Origin: Niebla homalea
Lineage: Eukaryota > Ascomycota > Lecanoromycetes > Lecanorales > Ramalinaceae
Assembly: GCA_019925105.1 (NCBI GenBank)
Contig: JAHGAU010000013.1
Coordinates: 682,001 to 746,000, forward strand
Direction: 5' to 3'
Length of the DNA stretch: 64,000 nucleotides
Shown here: in pieces, positions 62,783-64,000 of the stretch
How positions within the stretch are numbered: position 1 is the stretch's first letter
Layout: each line of letters starts with the position of its first letter
Position numbers and translations under genes: made by a program
Notes under the pieces: model-generated
What the model was told of the DNA's origin: nothing
Databases searched by the model: none
Seen by the model: the letters and a program-made list of their open reading frames with translations, nothing else

Positions 62783-63624
62783 AGAATTTTCCTCGCTGCC
62801 ATCGATTGACTTTGTGGCTGCAGCTGACACGTCTAAATATAGTAAAATCGAAGCCTGAAGGCCTTGGTCGATTGGCCGGTCTCGGCTGCGACAGGTGTTG
62901 AACCACGTCAACAGGGCACGACTGGACGAACTCTAACCTGCAAGACGTATGAAAATTTCTGTTAGTGATAGAAGTGACGGGAGCAGGGGGCCAAATGGAC
63001 TTTTGCCACCGTATTTACATAAACCCACCCCCCTTTTCCGCAGCGAGCTACTTCAAAAAAGCTCTCGCAGCATATGCACCAACAGAGGACGGTGGAGAAA
63101 GAATCAGATTGTATTTGAGATAGAGACAGCTCCCGGCCTCTTCTCCTCTCCCCCAGCAGTCAGTCGCTAGTCAGATTTGCTTGCTAATCCGTCCCCGGCA
63201 AGCCTGCTAGGTTCACGCGTAAAACGATATCATGGACATGACGCATCTGGAGACCCTCGGCCTCGGGAAGGCCGGCACGTTGGAGACCGTTGGAAGCTTG
63301 AGCAAAGCCTAAAGATGGCGCGCAGCATACCCGGCGTAAAGCCGAAATAATCATCAAGACGCTATCACAGGCATGGAATGGACATCGGTGGTGGGGTGAG
63401 ACAAGGAGGTGGTGGAAGAAGTGTGAGAAAATTCTTATGTACACAGTTGGAGGTCGTCCAAGGATGACATGTACATGGGACGGAATCCGATCAACCCCCA
63501 GTCATAACGTCGTAGCCCCATGTGCTGCCAAGAGAGGGCGGATCATGGTGGCTCCCAGGATCATGGCTCCAAAATCTGGACTTTCGTTCGGTATCAGTAT
63601 GCTGAAAAAGTTTCGTTCCAAGAT
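62783..63624. other. Intergenic, nothing recognised
   Basis: Only short frames. It includes the region upstream of the MFS pseudogene and the 3' flank of the gene entering from the right edge. Confidence 0.4.
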
Positions 63625-64000
63625 TCAGAATCTTGGCGGACGATATGTTGAGGGCGCTGCCCGACTCTCATTATTCACTCTTCGACCATTCAAAGGCCCG
63701 GGACCTGGACCCGCCGTGGCCGGTCTGAAAGGTACGAATGCCTGCTGTCCTGGTGGTGGGTTAGATGCACCGTAAGCATCGTAGATGGTGTCGTCGTACA
63801 TGCCTGCGCTCTGCGCGGCGGCGGGCGCAGTGCCTGACCGTTGGGGCACATGGGCTTCGCCAAAATAGTCTGTTGGGGGTGGGGCGGGTCGATATTGTTG
63901 GGGTTGGGTGAAGTTTCGGTGCTGACCTGTTGGAAATGACGGGTTGAATGGTGTGTAGCTACTCGCGTTCGATGATGGAAGCGGTGGAGGATTGAGGCTT
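63625..64000 (-). CDS. 3' end of a Pro/Gln-rich protein, continues beyond window
   Basis: On the minus strand the frame is open from the window edge (codon 63999-63997) to the TGA at 63627-63625, 125 codons. The sequence is Pro, Gln, Ser, Tyr and Gly-rich (SSYTPFNPSFPTGQ, QQYRPAPPPTDYFG, MYDDTIYDAYGA, RPATAGPGPGPLNGRR) and ends STYRPPRF. It looks like a disordered C-terminal tail; the family cannot be named from this part. Confidence 0.55.
   Translation of the reverse strand, partial: SLNPPPLPSSNASSYTPFNPSFPTGQHRNFTQPQQYRPAPPPTDYFGEAHVPQRSGTAPAAAQSAGMYDDTIYDAYGASNPPPGQQAFVPFRPATAGPGPGPLNGRRVNNESRAAPSTYRPPRF

Overview
The window looks like nuclear DNA of a filamentous ascomycete (Pezizomycotina; Dothideomycetes is my best guess, by inference only). 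Genes carry short introns, mostly 45-250 nt with GTAAGT/GTGAGT-type donors. Core genes are typical of Ascomycota: an Ert1/AcuK zinc-cluster regulator, a DUG2 peptidase with a WD40 front end, MAM3, AGE2, SmD1, MTQ2 and an SFT1-type SNARE. No transposase, reverse transcriptase, rRNA or tRNA gene was recognised.

Two compartments are visible. Positions 1 to about 20,000 form an accessory block of lineage-specific genes: the 1-1122 gene (minus), the paralogous pair A (1830-3799, plus) and B (13933-15934, minus), the 4514-6481 gene, a coiled-coil protein with duplicated cysteine modules (7478-10209), an acidic coiled-coil protein (10701-12200, minus) and a DUF6590-like gene (12677-13507). Between them lie gene fragments and tandem repeats. 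Five of these genes are preceded by arrays of a short imperfect palindrome, usually exactly 23 bp, always in the same orientation relative to the gene. A giant array of about 40 units (18638-19890) faces no intact gene. The arrays sit in CT-rich leaders that hold few or no ATG triplets. The palindrome arms change together between subfamilies, which points to a selected hairpin or dyad. This array-plus-gene-family arrangement is the most novel thing in the window.

From about 20.1 kb on the sequence is a conventional housekeeping segment, often arranged as divergent pairs. In order it holds an SFT1-like SNARE, AGE2, SmD1, MTQ2, SDHAF3, a small CaaX protein, a P450, EMP65/TAPT1, an asparaginase/taspase-type hydrolase, an Alb1-like basic protein, a BTB protein, an Old Yellow Enzyme, TIM17, an unknown membrane-anchored protein, DUG2, a NIF3-like protein, a four-helix membrane protein, MAM3, DHR2, riboflavin kinase FMN1 and ERT1/AcuK.

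The right end carries a decayed MFS transporter (60178-62782, minus) with a nonsense codon and several frameshifts, and then the 3' end of a Pro/Gln-rich protein that runs off the window. Exon boundaries were placed by eye from splice signals, reading phase and family resemblance; they are predictions.
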